Below, piece after piece: positions 30,265 through 40,744 of a DNA stretch of 64,000 nt. Source of the stretch: Candidatus Aalborgicola lynettensis (GTDB lineage Bacteria > Pseudomonadota > Gammaproteobacteria > Burkholderiales > Burkholderiaceae_C); assembly GCA_016719405.1 (NCBI GenBank), contig JADJZE010000005.1, forward strand, positions 62,001 through 126,000. The letters run 5' to 3'. How positions within the stretch are numbered: the first letter of the stretch is position 1; every line of letters begins with the position of its first letter. Below the pieces are notes generated by a model. It had not been told where the DNA came from. It worked only from the letters and a program-made list of their open reading frames with translations, and searched no databases. Position numbers and translations under genes: made by a program.

Positions 30265-31440
30265 CTACAACACTTCAAACACACCCGCTGCGCCCATGCC
30301 ACCACCGATACACATGGTGACGCACACGCGCTTGGCTCCGCGGCGTTTGCCCTCAATGAGGGCGTGGCCGGTGAGGCGCTGGCCGCTCATGCCGAAGGGG
30401 TGGCCCACGGCGATGGCGCCGCCGTTAACGTTCAAGCGGTCGGCAGGAATGCCCAGCTTGTCACGGCAGTAAATGACCTGCACGGCGAAGGCTTCATTCA
30501 GTTCCCACAGGTCGATGTCGTTCATGGTCAGGCCCAGGCGTTTCAGTACCTTGGGGATGGCGTAGACCGGGCCAATGCCCATCTCATCCGGCTCGCAACC
30601 GGCCACCGCAAAGCCGAGGAAGCGGCCCAGCGGCTTCAAGCCCTTTTGCTCGGCCAGCTTTTCGTTCATGACCACTACCGCGCCGCTGCCGTCGGACAAC
30701 TGGCTGGCGTTACCAGCCGACACCAGGCCGCCGGGCACAGCGGAGCGCAGGCCCTTGATGCCGTCATAGGTGGTTCCGGCACGGATGCCTTCGTCCACAC
30801 TGACGGTGACCTGCTTGGTCATCAAACCCATAACCTTGTCGGCCACACCCATGGTGACGGTAATGGGGGCGATCTCATCGGTGAACTTGCCAGCTTCCAG
30901 CGCGGCGGAGGCCTTTTGCTGGCTCATGGCACCGTATTCGTCCATAGCTTCGCGGCCAATGTTGTAGCGCTTGGCGACGTTCTCGGCAGTTTGCAGCATG
31001 GCCCAATAGACTTCGGGCTTGTTCTTGGCCAACCAGGGGTCTTGCAGCATGTGCTGGTTCATCTCTTGCGCGGTGCACGAAATGGATTCCACACCACCGG
31101 CCACATAAATATCACCTTCATTGGCAATGATGCGCTGGGCGGCGGTAGCAATGGTTTGCAGACCCGACGAGCAAAAACGGTTGATGGTCATGCCCGACAC
31201 GGTGACGGGGCAACCGGCACGCAAAGCGGCCTGGCGGGCGATGTTGACGCCGGTGGCACCTTCGGGGGTGCCGCAGCCGATGATGACGTCGTCCACTTCT
31301 CCGGCTTCAATGCCAGCGCGTTGGATTGCGTGCTCCACCGTGTGGCCGGCCAGCGTGGCGCCATGGGTCATGTTGAAGGCGCCCTTCCAGCTTTTTGTCA
31401 GGGGTGTGCGGGCGGTGGAAACGATTACTGCTGAAGTCAT
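30265..31440 (-). CDS. acetyl-CoA C-acyltransferase (3-ketoacyl-CoA thiolase)
   Basis: A 391-aa thiolase for the last step of beta-oxidation. The catalytic residues are the Cys in [11 protein letters not shown] (about 90), the His in [16 protein letters not shown] and the Cys in [10 protein letters not shown]. It lies 33 bases after the FadB-type gene on the same strand, so the pair probably forms one operon that carries out hydration, dehydrogenation and thiolysis of acyl-CoA. Substrate chain length cannot be read from the sequence. Confidence 0.93.
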   Translation of the reverse strand: MTSAVIVSTARTPLTKSWKGAFNMTHGATLAGHTVEHAIQRAGIEAGEVDDVIIGCGTPEGATGVNIARQAALRAGCPVTVSGMTINRFCSSGLQTIATAAQRIIANEGDIYVAGGVESISCTAQEMNQHMLQDPWLAKNKPEVYWAMLQTAENVAKRYNIGREAMDEYGAMSQQKASAALEAGKFTDEIAPITVTMGVADKVMGLMTKQVTVSVDEGIRAGTTYDGIKGLRSAVPGGLVSAGNASQLSDGSGAVVVMNEKLAEQKGLKPLGRFLGFAVAGCEPDEMGIGPVYAIPKVLKRLGLTMNDIDLWELNEAFAVQVIYCRDKLGIPADRLNVNGGAIAVGHPFGMSGQRLTGHALIEGKRRGAKRVCVTMCIGGGMGAAGVFEVL

Positions 31441-31473
31441 GTTTTTTTCCTTGTTCGATTGTGGGCGGGGCGC

Positions 31474-33572
31474 TTAGTTGAAGGTTTTACCTTCGGCTGC
31501 CAACTTGGCCAACAGGGGCGCGGGCTGCCAGAACTTGGCGTCGTCCAGCGGATTCTTTGCAAAGCGGTTCATGGCTTGCACGACATTGAACAGGCCCACT
31601 TCGTCGGCGTAGTTCATCGGGCCACCGCGGTGGGGAGGGAAACCGTAGCCAAAGATGTAGACGATGTCGACGTCGCTGGCCTTGTTGGCAATGCCCTCTT
31701 CCAGAATGTGGGCCGCTTCGTTGACCAGGGAGAACACCAGGCGCTGCACGATTTCTTCGTCCGAAATCTTGCGGGGGGTGATGCCCAGCCCTTGCGGTGC
31801 TCTTCGATCATTTTGACCACGTCGGCGTTCGGAATAGCGTCGCGCTTGCCAGCGACATAGTCGTACCAGCCGGCGCCGTCTTTCTGGCCAAAGCGGCCCT
31901 GTTCGCACAGCAGGTCCGCAGTTTTGCTGTACTTCATGTCAGGCTGCTCGGTGTAGCGGCGCTTGCGGATGGCCCAGCCAATGTCGTTACCGGCCAAATC
32001 GCCCATGCGGAACGGGCCCATGGCCATGCCGAACTTCTCCATGGCTTTGTCGACTTGCTCGGGGGTACAGCCCTCGTCCAGCAGGAAGCCACCTTGGCGG
32101 CCATACTGCTCGATCATGCGGTTGCCGATAAAGCCGTCGCATACGCCGGACACCACCGCCGTTTTGCGGATTTTCTTGGCCACGGACATAACCGTTGCCA
32201 TGACGTCTTTGCCAGTTTTGGCACCGCGCACCACTTCGAGCAGCTTCATGACGTTGGCGGGGCTGAAGAAATGCAGGCCGACCACGTCTTGTGGGCGCTT
32301 GGTGAAGTCTGCAATGGCGTTCACGTCCAGCGTGGAGGTGTTGGAGGCCAAAATGGCGCCGGGCTTCATCACGCGGTCCAGCTCGGTGAACACGGCTTTC
32401 TTGACGCCGATTTCTTCGAACACGGCTTCAATCACCATGTCGGCGTCGCCGATGTCGTCATAGCTCAGCGTAGTGCTCAACAGCGCCATGCGCTGGTCCA
32501 ATTTGTCTTGCTTGAGCTTCTTCTTGGCTACTTGGGCATCGTAGTTTTTGCGGATGGTGGCCACACCGCGGTCCAAGGCTTCTTGCTTCATCTCCAGCAT
32601 CTTGACGGGGATACCGGCGTTCAAGAAGTTCATGGCAATGCCGCCACCCATGGTGCCCGCGCCAATGATGGCAACCGAGTTGATTTCGCGTTGCGGTGTG
32701 TCGGAGGGAACGTCTGGAATCTTGGACGCTGCACGTTCACCCAGGAAAAGGTGGCGCAGGCTGCGGCTCTCGGCGGTCATCATCAGGTTGATGAAGATGC
32801 TCTGCTCAACCGCCATGCCGGCGTCGAACTTGTTTTTGGTGGCCGCTTCAACCGCATCCACACACTTGGCAGGCGCGGGGAAGTTTTTGGACATTCCTTT
32901 GACCATATTGCGGGCAAAAGCAAAGTAGGCATCGCCCTGGGGGTGTTTGCACTTCAGGTCGCGCACCAGCGGCAAGGGGCGCACATCGGCCACCGAGCGG
33001 GCGAAAGCCAGCGCCTCTTCCGCCAGGCTTTCCGGCGACGCGGAAATCTTGTCAAACAGCTTTTGGCCGGGCAACATGGCCAGCATTTCAGCCTTGATGG
33101 GCTCACCACTGACGATCATGTTCAGCGCGGGCTCCACGCCCACCACGCGCGGCATGCGCTGCGTGCCACCGCCACCGGGGATCAAACCCAGCTTGACTTC
33201 CGGAAATGCCACGCTGGTGCCGGGGGATGCAATACGGTAGTGGCAACCCAAGGCCAGTTCCAGACCACCGCCCATGACCACGGTGTGGATGGCGCCAATG
33301 ACGGGTTTGGCAGAATTTTCCAGTACCGCAATCACGCTGTTCAGGTTGGGCTCTTGCGACGCCAGGGGCGACCCAAACTCCTTGATGTCGGCACCACCCG
33401 AGAAGGCTTTACCGGCGCCTGTAATCACAATGGCTTTGACAGCGGCGTCGGCATTGGCCTTGGCCATGCCGTCAGCAATGCCTTGGCGAGTAGACAACCC
33501 CAAGCCGTTAACAGGCGGGTTGTTCAGGGTAATGATGGCGACGTCACCATGGACTTGGTATTGGGCTGTCAT
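31474..33572 (-). pseudogene. FadB-type enoyl-CoA hydratase/3-hydroxyacyl-CoA dehydrogenase, frameshifted
   Basis: The family enzyme hydrates enoyl-CoA and oxidises 3-hydroxyacyl-CoA. The frame from MTAQYQVHGD carries the hydratase domain (GAGKAFSGGADIKEFG, PEVKLGLIPGGGGTQR), the NAD-binding motif VAIIGAGTMGGGIAMNF and the first dehydrogenase C-domain. At about residue 594 (31789-31791) the frame breaks: MIEEHRK is followed by nonsense, while the next frame continues correctly with LGITPRKISDEEIVQRLVF to GKTFN at 31474. Loss of one G from a G4 run (AAGGGGCTGG) explains it. The restored protein would have 699 aa. It may be a true mutation or a base error. Confidence 0.88.
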
Positions 33573-33612
33573 GCGTGCATTCCTCAAGGTTGAAAGATGA
33601 ACAATCAAATAA

Positions 33613-33634
33613 AATAGAACGATCGTTCTTTTTT
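33613..33634. promoter_or_regulatory. palindromic operator upstream of the FadB-type gene
   Basis: AGAACGATCGTTCT (33617-33630) is a perfect palindrome flanked by A- and T-rich arms, 45 bases before the gene start. Its form, AG-n-ACG-nn-CGT-n-CT, recurs in the gap before the ETF-QO gene. It resembles sites of TetR-type fatty-acid regulators; the regulator is not identified. Confidence 0.6.
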
Positions 33635-33712
33635 GTGAATTGTAGGGAGATTATGGACTAGCGAGGCAGGAGGTGTCCCGGTTGCGACACCCTTCAGGGC
33701 GTAAAAATATGG

Positions 33713-34408
33713 TCACACCTCCAGCCACTCCTTGCGGGTGTCGCTGTTGGCGCGCAGCTGGTCGGGCGTGCCTTCAAACACAATGGCACCGTGGCCCATC
33801 ACCAGGCAGCGGTCGGAGATTTTCATGGCAATGGTGAGCTTTTGCTCGATCAGCAGCACCGAGATGCCGCGCTTGCGCAACTCCAGCAGGTATTCGGCCA
33901 CCAGCTCCACAATTTTGGGCGCCAGGCCTTCGGTGGGCTCGTCAATAATGACCAGGTCGGGGTCGCCCATCAGGGTGCGGCACAGGGTCAGCATTTGCTG
34001 CTCGCCGCCGGACAACACACCGGCCTCGGTGTGTTCGCGTTCTTTGAGGCGCGGGAACATGCGGTACATGTCGTCAAACGACCAGCGGGCATTTTTATGG
34101 CCACGCTTTTGCCCCATTAGCAAGTTTTGGTGCACCGTGAGTTTAGGAAAAATATCGCGGCTCTCGGGCACATAACCCAGACCCAAATGGGCGATTTCAA
34201 ACGTTTTGCGCCCCAAAATCTCCTGCCCTTTCCAGACCACGGAACCCTTGCAGTCCACCAAACCCATGATGGACTTGGCCGTGGTGGAACGGCCGGAGCC
34301 GTTGCGCCCCAGCAGGGCCACAATTTCACCGGCATTCACTTGCAGTTGCACCCCATGCAGGACATGGCTTTTGCCGTAGAACGCGTGCAGATTGGATAGG
34401 GTCAGCAT
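33713..34408 (-). CDS. livF: branched-chain amino acid-type ABC transporter ATPase, LivF-like
   Basis: A 231-aa cytoplasmic ATPase of the HAAT (Liv) family. The signature LSGGEQQMLTLCRTLM, Walker B LVIIDEPTEGLAP and a switch His-less segment SVLLIEQK are present. The Walker A motif is GRNGSGRST, with Arg40 in place of the usual Lys. The start MLTLSNLHAF is chosen because upstream codons are not family-like. It is the last gene of the livK-H-M-G-F series, 82 bases after livG. Confidence 0.92.
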   Translation of the reverse strand: MLTLSNLHAFYGKSHVLHGVQLQVNAGEIVALLGRNGSGRSTTAKSIMGLVDCKGSVVWKGQEILGRKTFEIAHLGLGYVPESRDIFPKLTVHQNLLMGQKRGHKNARWSFDDMYRMFPRLKEREHTEAGVLSGGEQQMLTLCRTLMGDPDLVIIDEPTEGLAPKIVELVAEYLLELRKRGISVLLIEQKLTIAMKISDRCLVMGHGAIVFEGTPDQLRANSDTRKEWLEV

Positions 34409-34490
34409 GACAGCGCTCCGCAGGGCCGCCCCAAGGAGCAGCGCGCCCCCGTGGGGGGCAGAGAATACACAAAGTGAAGAACGTGGGGGC

Positions 34491-35276
34491 TCATATATTC
34501 CCTTGCGCTTGGGCATCCGCCACCGATGAGCCGAGGTAGGCCTCTTGCACACTGGCATTGGCCCGCACCGCTTGTGGCGTGTCAAATGCGATTACCTCAC
34601 CATATACGACCACCGCAATACGGTCGGCCAAGCCAAACACCACGCCCATGTCGTGTTCCACCGTCAACAGGGTTCGGCCCACAGTGACTTCCTTAATCAG
34701 GTCGATGAAGTGGCCGGTCTCGGTGTGGCTCATGCCCGCGGTGGGTTCGTCCAGCAAAATCACATTGGAGCCGCCACCAATGGTGACACCGATCTCCAGC
34801 GCACGCTGTTCGGCGTAGGTCAGGTTCATGGCCAGCACATCGCGCTTCTTATCCAGGTGGATCATCTCCATCAGTTCCTTCGCGCGTGTATTGGCGTCGT
34901 CCAGATTAGCCAGAAATTTCCAAAATGAATAGCCGTAACCCAGGCTCCACAACACACCACAGCGCAGGTTCTCGAACACGCTGAGCTTGGGGAAGATGTT
35001 GGTGATCTGAAAACTGCGCGACAGGCCCAGGCGGTTGATCTCATAGGCCTTCATGCCATTGATGCGCTGGCCATTGAGCAACACGTCACCACTGGTGGGC
35101 GCAAAGCGGCCGCTAATCAGGTTGAACAAGGTGGATTTGCCAGCGCCGTTGGGGCCGATAACGGCCACCCTTTCACCGGAGCGCACGGCGAGGTTGACGC
35201 CGCGAATGATCTCGGACTTGCCAAAACTCTTGCGTACATCGCGCAGCTCCAGCGCATACTTTTCGGGTGCGCTCAT
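34491..35276 (-). CDS. livG: branched-chain amino acid-type ABC transporter ATPase, LivG-like
   Basis: A 261-aa ATPase with a normal Walker A (GPNGAGKST), the signature region LTYAEQRALEIGV (a YAEQR variant usual in LivG) and Walker B VILLDEPTAGMS. It pairs with LivF under the LivH/LivM pore. Its ATG overlaps the livM stop (ATGA), indicating coupling. Confidence 0.95.
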   Translation of the reverse strand: MSAPEKYALELRDVRKSFGKSEIIRGVNLAVRSGERVAVIGPNGAGKSTLFNLISGRFAPTSGDVLLNGQRINGMKAYEINRLGLSRSFQITNIFPKLSVFENLRCGVLWSLGYGYSFWKFLANLDDANTRAKELMEMIHLDKKRDVLAMNLTYAEQRALEIGVTIGGGSNVILLDEPTAGMSHTETGHFIDLIKEVTVGRTLLTVEHDMGVVFGLADRIAVVVYGEVIAFDTPQAVRANASVQEAYLGSSVADAQAQGNI

Positions 35277-36553
35277 AGTGCGGCCCTCCGCTGCATTTCG
35301 TGCTCAATGGCCTCTTGCACGGCACTCCATTTTTGTGAAAAACGGCGCTGCACAGCAATAAACAAACCCGATCCAACCAAAAACACCAGCGCAGCACCCG
35401 CCCAACTTTGCGTGGAGTGCGCATTCAGTGTCACGCCCAGGAAACGCAGGCCATCGCCTTGCCCGGAGTCCATTTGCAGCAGGTAGGTCATCTCGATCAA
35501 CGCCGCCGCCCCCGCCAATGCAACCAGCAGGGCCGCGCCCAGACCTACATAGCTGCCCAGTAACCCACGCAACTTGCCAAAGGCTGCCACCCGCACATTC
35601 ATCATGATCAGGCTGGCAATGCCCCCAGGCGCATACATCACCATAAACATGAAGATCAAGCCCAGGTACAGCAGCCACGCCTGGGTGAATTCACTTAGCA
35701 AGGCAAAAGCCAGCACCATCAACACCGCGCCGATGATGGGGCCAAAAAAGAAGGTGGCGCCCCCCAGAAAGGTGAACAGCAAGTAGGCGCCGGAGCGGGC
35801 CGAACCCACCACTTCCGCGGTCACAATTTCAAAATTGAGTGCGCCCAAGCCGCCGGAAATACCGGCAAAAAAACCGGCAATGATGAACACGGTGTAACGG
35901 ATGCGCTGGGTGTTGTAGCCCACAAATTCCACCCGCTCCGGGTTGTCGCGCACCGCGTTGAGCATGCGCCCCAAAGGGGTGCCGGTAAAAGCAAACATGG
36001 CCGCCACACACACAAAGGTGTAGAGCGCGATCAGGTAATACACCTCCACCGGCGGGCCAAACGTAATGCCCATCACAGGAGCACCCACCACGCGGTTGCC
36101 AGAGACACCGCCCTCCCCGCCAAAAAACTCCGGAATCATCAGCGACATGGCAAACACCAGTTCGGCCATGCCGAGGGTAATCATGGCAAAGGTGGTGCCC
36201 GATTTGCGGGTGGTGACATACCCCAGCAAAGCCGCAAACCCCATGCCCGACACCCCCCCCGCCACCGGCACCAGTGACACCGGAATGGGCAAAGCTCCAG
36301 TACCCACGCTATTGAGCGCATGCATGGCCAAAAATGCACCCAGACCGGTGTACACGGCATGCCCAAAACTCAGCATACCGCCCTGCCCGAGCAACATGTT
36401 GTAAGACAGGCAGGCAATGATGGCAATGCCCATTTGCGACAACACCGTAATGGCCAGACCGGTCTTGAATACCAGCGGTGCCAAAACCAATACAAGCGCA
36501 AACAAACTCCATATCGCCCAGCGCCCGACGTTGAAAGATGGTTTCTTCTGCAT
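35273..36553 (-). CDS. livM: branched-chain amino acid-type ABC permease, LivM-like
   Basis: A 426-aa inner-membrane permease. Family motifs include LLGQGGMLSFGHAVYTGLGA, GRMLNAVRDNPERVEFVGYN, FFAGISGGLGALNF and FFFGPIIGAVLM. The C-terminal third has two further membrane segments and a tail, making it longer than many LivM proteins. It starts three bases after livH ends and overlaps livG by four. Confidence 0.94.
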   Translation of the reverse strand: MQKKPSFNVGRWAIWSLFALVLVLAPLVFKTGLAITVLSQMGIAIIACLSYNMLLGQGGMLSFGHAVYTGLGAFLAMHALNSVGTGALPIPVSLVPVAGGVSGMGFAALLGYVTTRKSGTTFAMITLGMAELVFAMSLMIPEFFGGEGGVSGNRVVGAPVMGITFGPPVEVYYLIALYTFVCVAAMFAFTGTPLGRMLNAVRDNPERVEFVGYNTQRIRYTVFIIAGFFAGISGGLGALNFEIVTAEVVGSARSGAYLLFTFLGGATFFFGPIIGAVLMVLAFALLSEFTQAWLLYLGLIFMFMVMYAPGGIASLIMMNVRVAAFGKLRGLLGSYVGLGAALLVALAGAAALIEMTYLLQMDSGQGDGLRFLGVTLNAHSTQSWAGAALVFLVGSGLFIAVQRRFSQKWSAVQEAIEHEMQRRAAL

Positions 36554-36556
36554 GGT

Positions 36557-37591
36557 TTATCCCTCCCGCGTGCCCAGTAAACCCCGGGGCCGAAAGATCA
36601 GTACCAGCACCAAAAACAGGTAGGGCAATATGGGCGCAACCTGCGACAAGGTTAGTTTGACAAACGAGTTGTTACTGGCGGCCTCACTCAGTTGCAAGCC
36701 AAGTTGTTGCGCCAGAGTGGCCACCGAGTAATCAAAGGCGACCGCAAAGGTTTGGATCACGCCAATCAGGATGGACGCCAGGAACGCCCCGGACAAAGAC
36801 CCCATGCCCCCCACCACTACCACCACAAAAATGACCGAGCCGACGGTGGCCGCCATGGCCGGCTCAGTGAGGAAGGTACTGCCACCAATCACCCCCGCCA
36901 AGCCCGCAAGACCGGCACCGGCACCAAACACCAGCATAAAAATGCGCGGCACGTTGTGGCCCAACGCCTCCACCGCATCGGGATGGGTCAGGGCAGACTG
37001 AATGACCAGGCCAATGCGGGTGTGCGTCAACAGCACCCATACCGAAAACAACATCACCAACGCAATCAGCATCATGAATGCGCGGGTGGCGGGAAACGGC
37101 GAACACACAACGCGCAGGGCTGCATCGGCGGCGCTGCACAACTCGGCCGGGGCTGCGCCCCACATCACACGCAGGCCATCTACGGAATGGTGAATCAAAG
37201 TAAAGGCCGGGCCTTCGAGTACCGAGGGCGGCTTGAATTCCAAAGCCAGGCGACCCCAAATGAGTTGCACCAGTTCCAGCACCACGTACGACAGGCCGAA
37301 AGTAATCAGCAACTCCGCCACATGCCCAAATTTATGGACCTTGCGCAAACACATGCGTTCAAAAGCGGCGCCCATGGCGCCCACCACCAGCGGCGCCAGA
37401 ATCAGCGCTGGCCAATACCCTAAGACCGTGGAGACGCTATAACCCACATAGGCACCCAGCATGTAAAAAGAAGCATGGGCAAAATTCAAAACACCCATCA
37501 TGCTGAAAATCAGGGTCAAGCCCGAACTCAGCATGAACAGCAACAGGCCGTAACTCAGCCCGTTGAGCATGGAGATGATGAAGAATTCCAT
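36557..37591 (-). CDS. livH: branched-chain amino acid-type ABC permease, LivH-like
   Basis: A 344-aa inner-membrane permease beginning MEFFIISMLNGLSYGLLLFM with the family stretch MGVLNFAHASFYMLGAY and, near the end, VVVVGGMGSLSGAFLAS and RPRGLLGTREG. It is somewhat longer than typical LivH because of an insert around residues 120-165. It lies downstream of livK, past a hairpin terminator. Confidence 0.94.
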   Translation of the reverse strand: MEFFIISMLNGLSYGLLLFMLSSGLTLIFSMMGVLNFAHASFYMLGAYVGYSVSTVLGYWPALILAPLVVGAMGAAFERMCLRKVHKFGHVAELLITFGLSYVVLELVQLIWGRLALEFKPPSVLEGPAFTLIHHSVDGLRVMWGAAPAELCSAADAALRVVCSPFPATRAFMMLIALVMLFSVWVLLTHTRIGLVIQSALTHPDAVEALGHNVPRIFMLVFGAGAGLAGLAGVIGGSTFLTEPAMAATVGSVIFVVVVVGGMGSLSGAFLASILIGVIQTFAVAFDYSVATLAQQLGLQLSEAASNNSFVKLTLSQVAPILPYLFLVLVLIFRPRGLLGTREG

Positions 37592-37619
37592 GGCTGTGAC
37601 CTCTGCCCATAACGATCAA

Positions 37620-37653
37620 TAAAAAAGCCCGATACGGCCAACCCGATCGGGCT
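37620..37653 (-). terminator. hairpin terminator between livK and livH
   Basis: Stem AGCCCGAT / ATCGGGCT with a 12-base loop, followed on the minus strand by at least six T. It lies inside the liv cluster and could limit read-through so that the binding protein is made in excess over the permease. Confidence 0.8.
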
Positions 37654-37674
37654 CTCGTTTACCCAGCCCCGCAA

Positions 37675-38907
37675 TCAGGGGCGTTTCATCTGGCAACTGG
37701 TGGGGGTGCTGGAAACGTAGTTGGGATACTCTTTGACGGTGGCCAGCGTCATGCCGGTTTTTTCTGCGCTGTAGGCGTTTTTGGCATCGGTTTTTTGCCA
37801 CACCGCCATGTACAGGGGTTGCTGCAATTGGTGATCCGTTTTGCGCATCTCAATCTCACCATTGAAGCTCTTGACCTTCAAACCTTCCATGGCCGCCGCA
37901 ACTTTGACCGGGTCGGTGGACTTGGCCTTGGCCATGGCATTGCCCAACACCGAGAAAATGTGCGCAAACTGCACACTGGTCAGGTCACCGCCGGTCTTGG
38001 CGTTGAATTCTTTCATCCACTTTTCCATTTGGCCACCCATGTTGTAGGTACCCACGCCCACCTGGTATACACGCCCGGCGCCACCCGTTCCCAACGCCGT
38101 GGGTGTGCCCGCTGCGGCGGTGTAATAGGTGAATATCTTGCCGTTGTAACCACCTTCGTTGGCCGCCTTGACAAACAAGGACAAATCGGAACCCCAGTTG
38201 CCGGTGATCACAGAATCTGCGCCGGAGGCCTTGATCTTGGCGATATAGGGCGCAAAGTCACGCACCTGCGCCAGGGGGTGCAAGTCCTGCCCGACAATTT
38301 CAATATCGGGGCGACGGCGTGCCAAAGTCTCTTTGGCGTACTTGGCAACCTGCACGCCGTGGGAATAGTTCTGCCCCAGCAGGTAGACTTTCTTGATGTC
38401 TTTCTGGGCTTCCATGAAGCTGGACATGGCCTCCATCTTCATCGACGTATCGGCGTCAAAACGGAAGTGCCAGTAGCTGCATTTGCTGTTGGTCAGATCA
38501 GGGTCAACGGCCGAGTCGTTGATGTAAATAACTTCCTTGCCAGGGTTGCGCTCGTTGTGCTTGCTGATGGCGTCGCTCAGGGCCAATGCAACCGACGATC
38601 CGTTGCCCTGCACGATGTAGCGCACGCCCTGGTCGATGGCCGTTTTGAGGGCATTCAAACTCTCGGTTGGACTCAGTTTGTTGTCGTGAAATGCGACCTC
38701 GAACTTCACACCTGCGGGATTGCCCTCACCGCTGAACTTTTCCGCCAGATACTGGTAGGTCTTTTGCTGGTTGACACCCACGGGGCCCAGCAAGCCGGTG
38801 AGCGCATCAATACGCAACATTTTGACCGTTTCGCCCTTTTGCGCCATGGCCGAAGAGGCACACAGCAGCGCAGCAGATACGGCAACAAGTTTGAACGCGA
38901 ATTTCAT
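37675..38907 (-). CDS. livK: periplasmic ligand-binding protein of a Liv-type ABC transporter
   Basis: A 410-aa exported protein with a signal peptide (about 1-22, ending SAMAQ) and a type I periplasmic-binding fold (LTGLLGPVGVNQQKTYQYLA, then VRYIVQGNGSSVALALSD). It captures the substrate for LivHMGF. The sequence is far from classical leucine-binding proteins, and the adjoining CoA ligase gene suggests an organic acid or amide rather than a branched-chain amino acid. The 126-base gap upstream shows no clear element. Confidence 0.9.
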   Translation of the reverse strand: MKFAFKLVAVSAALLCASSAMAQKGETVKMLRIDALTGLLGPVGVNQQKTYQYLAEKFSGEGNPAGVKFEVAFHDNKLSPTESLNALKTAIDQGVRYIVQGNGSSVALALSDAISKHNERNPGKEVIYINDSAVDPDLTNSKCSYWHFRFDADTSMKMEAMSSFMEAQKDIKKVYLLGQNYSHGVQVAKYAKETLARRRPDIEIVGQDLHPLAQVRDFAPYIAKIKASGADSVITGNWGSDLSLFVKAANEGGYNGKIFTYYTAAAGTPTALGTGGAGRVYQVGVGTYNMGGQMEKWMKEFNAKTGGDLTSVQFAHIFSVLGNAMAKAKSTDPVKVAAAMEGLKVKSFNGEIEMRKTDHQLQQPLYMAVWQKTDAKNAYSAEKTGMTLATVKEYPNYVSSTPTSCQMKRP

Positions 38908-39033
38908 CCGGAGGCTCCTGTTAGGAAAATCAATGCTGAACCAAAACCACGCAAGCGTACAAGCATTTGAGCGCTACAAGACAAGGGTTTGCCCTATGGC
39001 CTATCACCTAGGTGACCAGCATTCCCCCCGCCA

Positions 39034-40662
39034 TTACGCCGACGGTAATTTGTAGTCGTGCAGCATGTCACGCAGCTTGCTTTTTTGCATTTTTCCGGTG
39101 CCACCCAAGGGAATGGCATCGACAAAAACCACATCGTCCGGAATTTGCCACTTGGCTGTCTTGCCGTCATAAAACGCAATCAATTCATCCCGTGTTACCT
39201 CGCTACCCGGTTTCTTGACCACGGCGATGATGGGGCGCTCGTCCCACTTGGGGTGCTTGATGCCAATACACGCCGCCATGGCCACCGCAGGGTGCGCCAT
39301 GGCAATGTTTTCCACATCAATGGAGCTGATCCACTCACCGCCGGACTTGATCACGTCTTTGCTGCGATCGGTGATCTGCATATACCCATCGGGGTCGATG
39401 GTGGCCACATCGCCCGTGGGAAACCAGCCATTGACCAGCGGCGAACCACCCTCGCCCTTGTAGTAGTCGGCAATCACCCACGGGCCTTTGACCAGCAAGT
39501 CACCATAGGCCTTGCCGTCCCAGGGCAACTCCGCTCCCTCCTGGTTGACGATCTTCATGTCCACGCCAAAAATGCCGCGCCCTTGCTTGAGGCGCACCGT
39601 CATCTTGTCGGCCGAGTCCATGGGCAGGTGCTTGTTTTTGAGCGTACACACCGTACCCAGCGGCGACATTTCGGTCATGCCCCAGGCGTGCAACACTTCC
39701 ACACCGTAGTCGTCATTAAAGGCCGTGATCATGGCCGGTGGGCAGGCCGATCCGCCAATCACCGTGCGCTGCAAGGTGCTGAACTTGAGTTTGTTGGACT
39801 GCATGTGGGCCAGCATCATTTGCCACACCGTGGGCACCCCGGCGGCAAAACTGACGCGTTCGCTTTCGATCAACTCGAAAATCGATTTGCCATCCATGGC
39901 CGGCCCCGGAAACACCAGCTTGGCACCGGTCATGGCGGCCGAATACGGCAGGCCCCAGGCATTCACGTGGAACATGGGTACCACCGGCAGCACCGTGTCG
40001 CGTGCACTCATGCTTAGCGCATCGGGCAAGGCACCGGCCAAGGCGTGCAACATGGTGGAGCGGTGGCTGTACAAGGCCGCCTTGGGGTTGCCCGTGGTGC
40101 CACTGGTGTAACACATGCTCGACGCCGTGTTTTCGTCAAAGGTGGGCCACTGGTAGTGGGGAGATTGCGCGCCCATCCAGGCCTCGTAACTTTGCAAACC
40201 CGGTATGCCCGAATCGGGGGGCAGCTTGTCGGCATCACACAGGGCAATGTAATGTTTGATGGTGGTGCAGCGGCTGTGCACGGCCTTGACGATGGGCAGG
40301 AAGGACAGGTCAAAACACAAAACCTGGTCTTCGGCGTGGTTGGCAATCCAGACAATCTGGTCCGGGTGCAGCCGCGGATTCAGGGTGTGCAGCACCCGAG
40401 CGGAGCCGCTCACACCAAAATACAGCTCCAGGTGGCGGTAACCGTTCCAGGCCAGGGTCGCCACGCGGTCGCCAAACGCCAGACCCATGCCGTCCAGTGC
40501 GTTGGCCACCTTGCGCGAACGCAGGGCCACGTCTTTGTAGGTGCAACGGTGAATGTCGCCCTCCACCCGGCGCGAGACCACTTCCCCTTCCCCATGGTGC
40601 CGTTCGGCAAATTCAATCAGAGACGAAATCAGCAACTGCTGGCTTTGCATTAACCCTAGCAT
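39034..40662 (-). CDS. AMP-dependent fatty-acid/medium-chain acyl-CoA ligase
   Basis: A 542-aa adenylate-forming enzyme that activates a carboxylic acid to its CoA ester. It has the AMP-binding motif [20 protein letters not shown], the [12 protein letters not shown] motif, the hinge region [20 protein letters not shown], then [15 protein letters not shown], and the catalytic Lys in [15 protein letters not shown] 40662 has AGGAG seven bases upstream and is preferred over a longer frame. It lies ahead of livK on the same strand. The acid substrate is probably a medium or long chain, but this is not certain. Confidence 0.9.
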   Translation of the reverse strand: MLGLMQSQQLLISSLIEFAERHHGEGEVVSRRVEGDIHRCTYKDVALRSRKVANALDGMGLAFGDRVATLAWNGYRHLELYFGVSGSARVLHTLNPRLHPDQIVWIANHAEDQVLCFDLSFLPIVKAVHSRCTTIKHYIALCDADKLPPDSGIPGLQSYEAWMGAQSPHYQWPTFDENTASSMCYTSGTTGNPKAALYSHRSTMLHALAGALPDALSMSARDTVLPVVPMFHVNAWGLPYSAAMTGAKLVFPGPAMDGKSIFELIESERVSFAAGVPTVWQMMLAHMQSNKLKFSTLQRTVIGGSACPPAMITAFNDDYGVEVLHAWGMTEMSPLGTVCTLKNKHLPMDSADKMTVRLKQGRGIFGVDMKIVNQEGAELPWDGKAYGDLLVKGPWVIADYYKGEGGSPLVNGWFPTGDVATIDPDGYMQITDRSKDVIKSGGEWISSIDVENIAMAHPAVAMAACIGIKHPKWDERPIIAVVKKPGSEVTRDELIAFYDGKTAKWQIPDDVVFVDAIPLGGTGKMQKSKLRDMLHDYKLPSA

Positions 40663-40744
40663 GGGCACTCCTGGTGGCGTTGAATGGGGCTTCATCTTAA
40701 CCCTTGGCACAGCAGGTTTGTATCGCCTGCAAGACAATGGCGGC

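Noticed and set aside
31797..33593. A 598-codon open frame on the plus strand opposite the FadB-type gene
   Set aside because: The opposite strand encodes a clear multi-domain enzyme and the plus-strand product is low-complexity.
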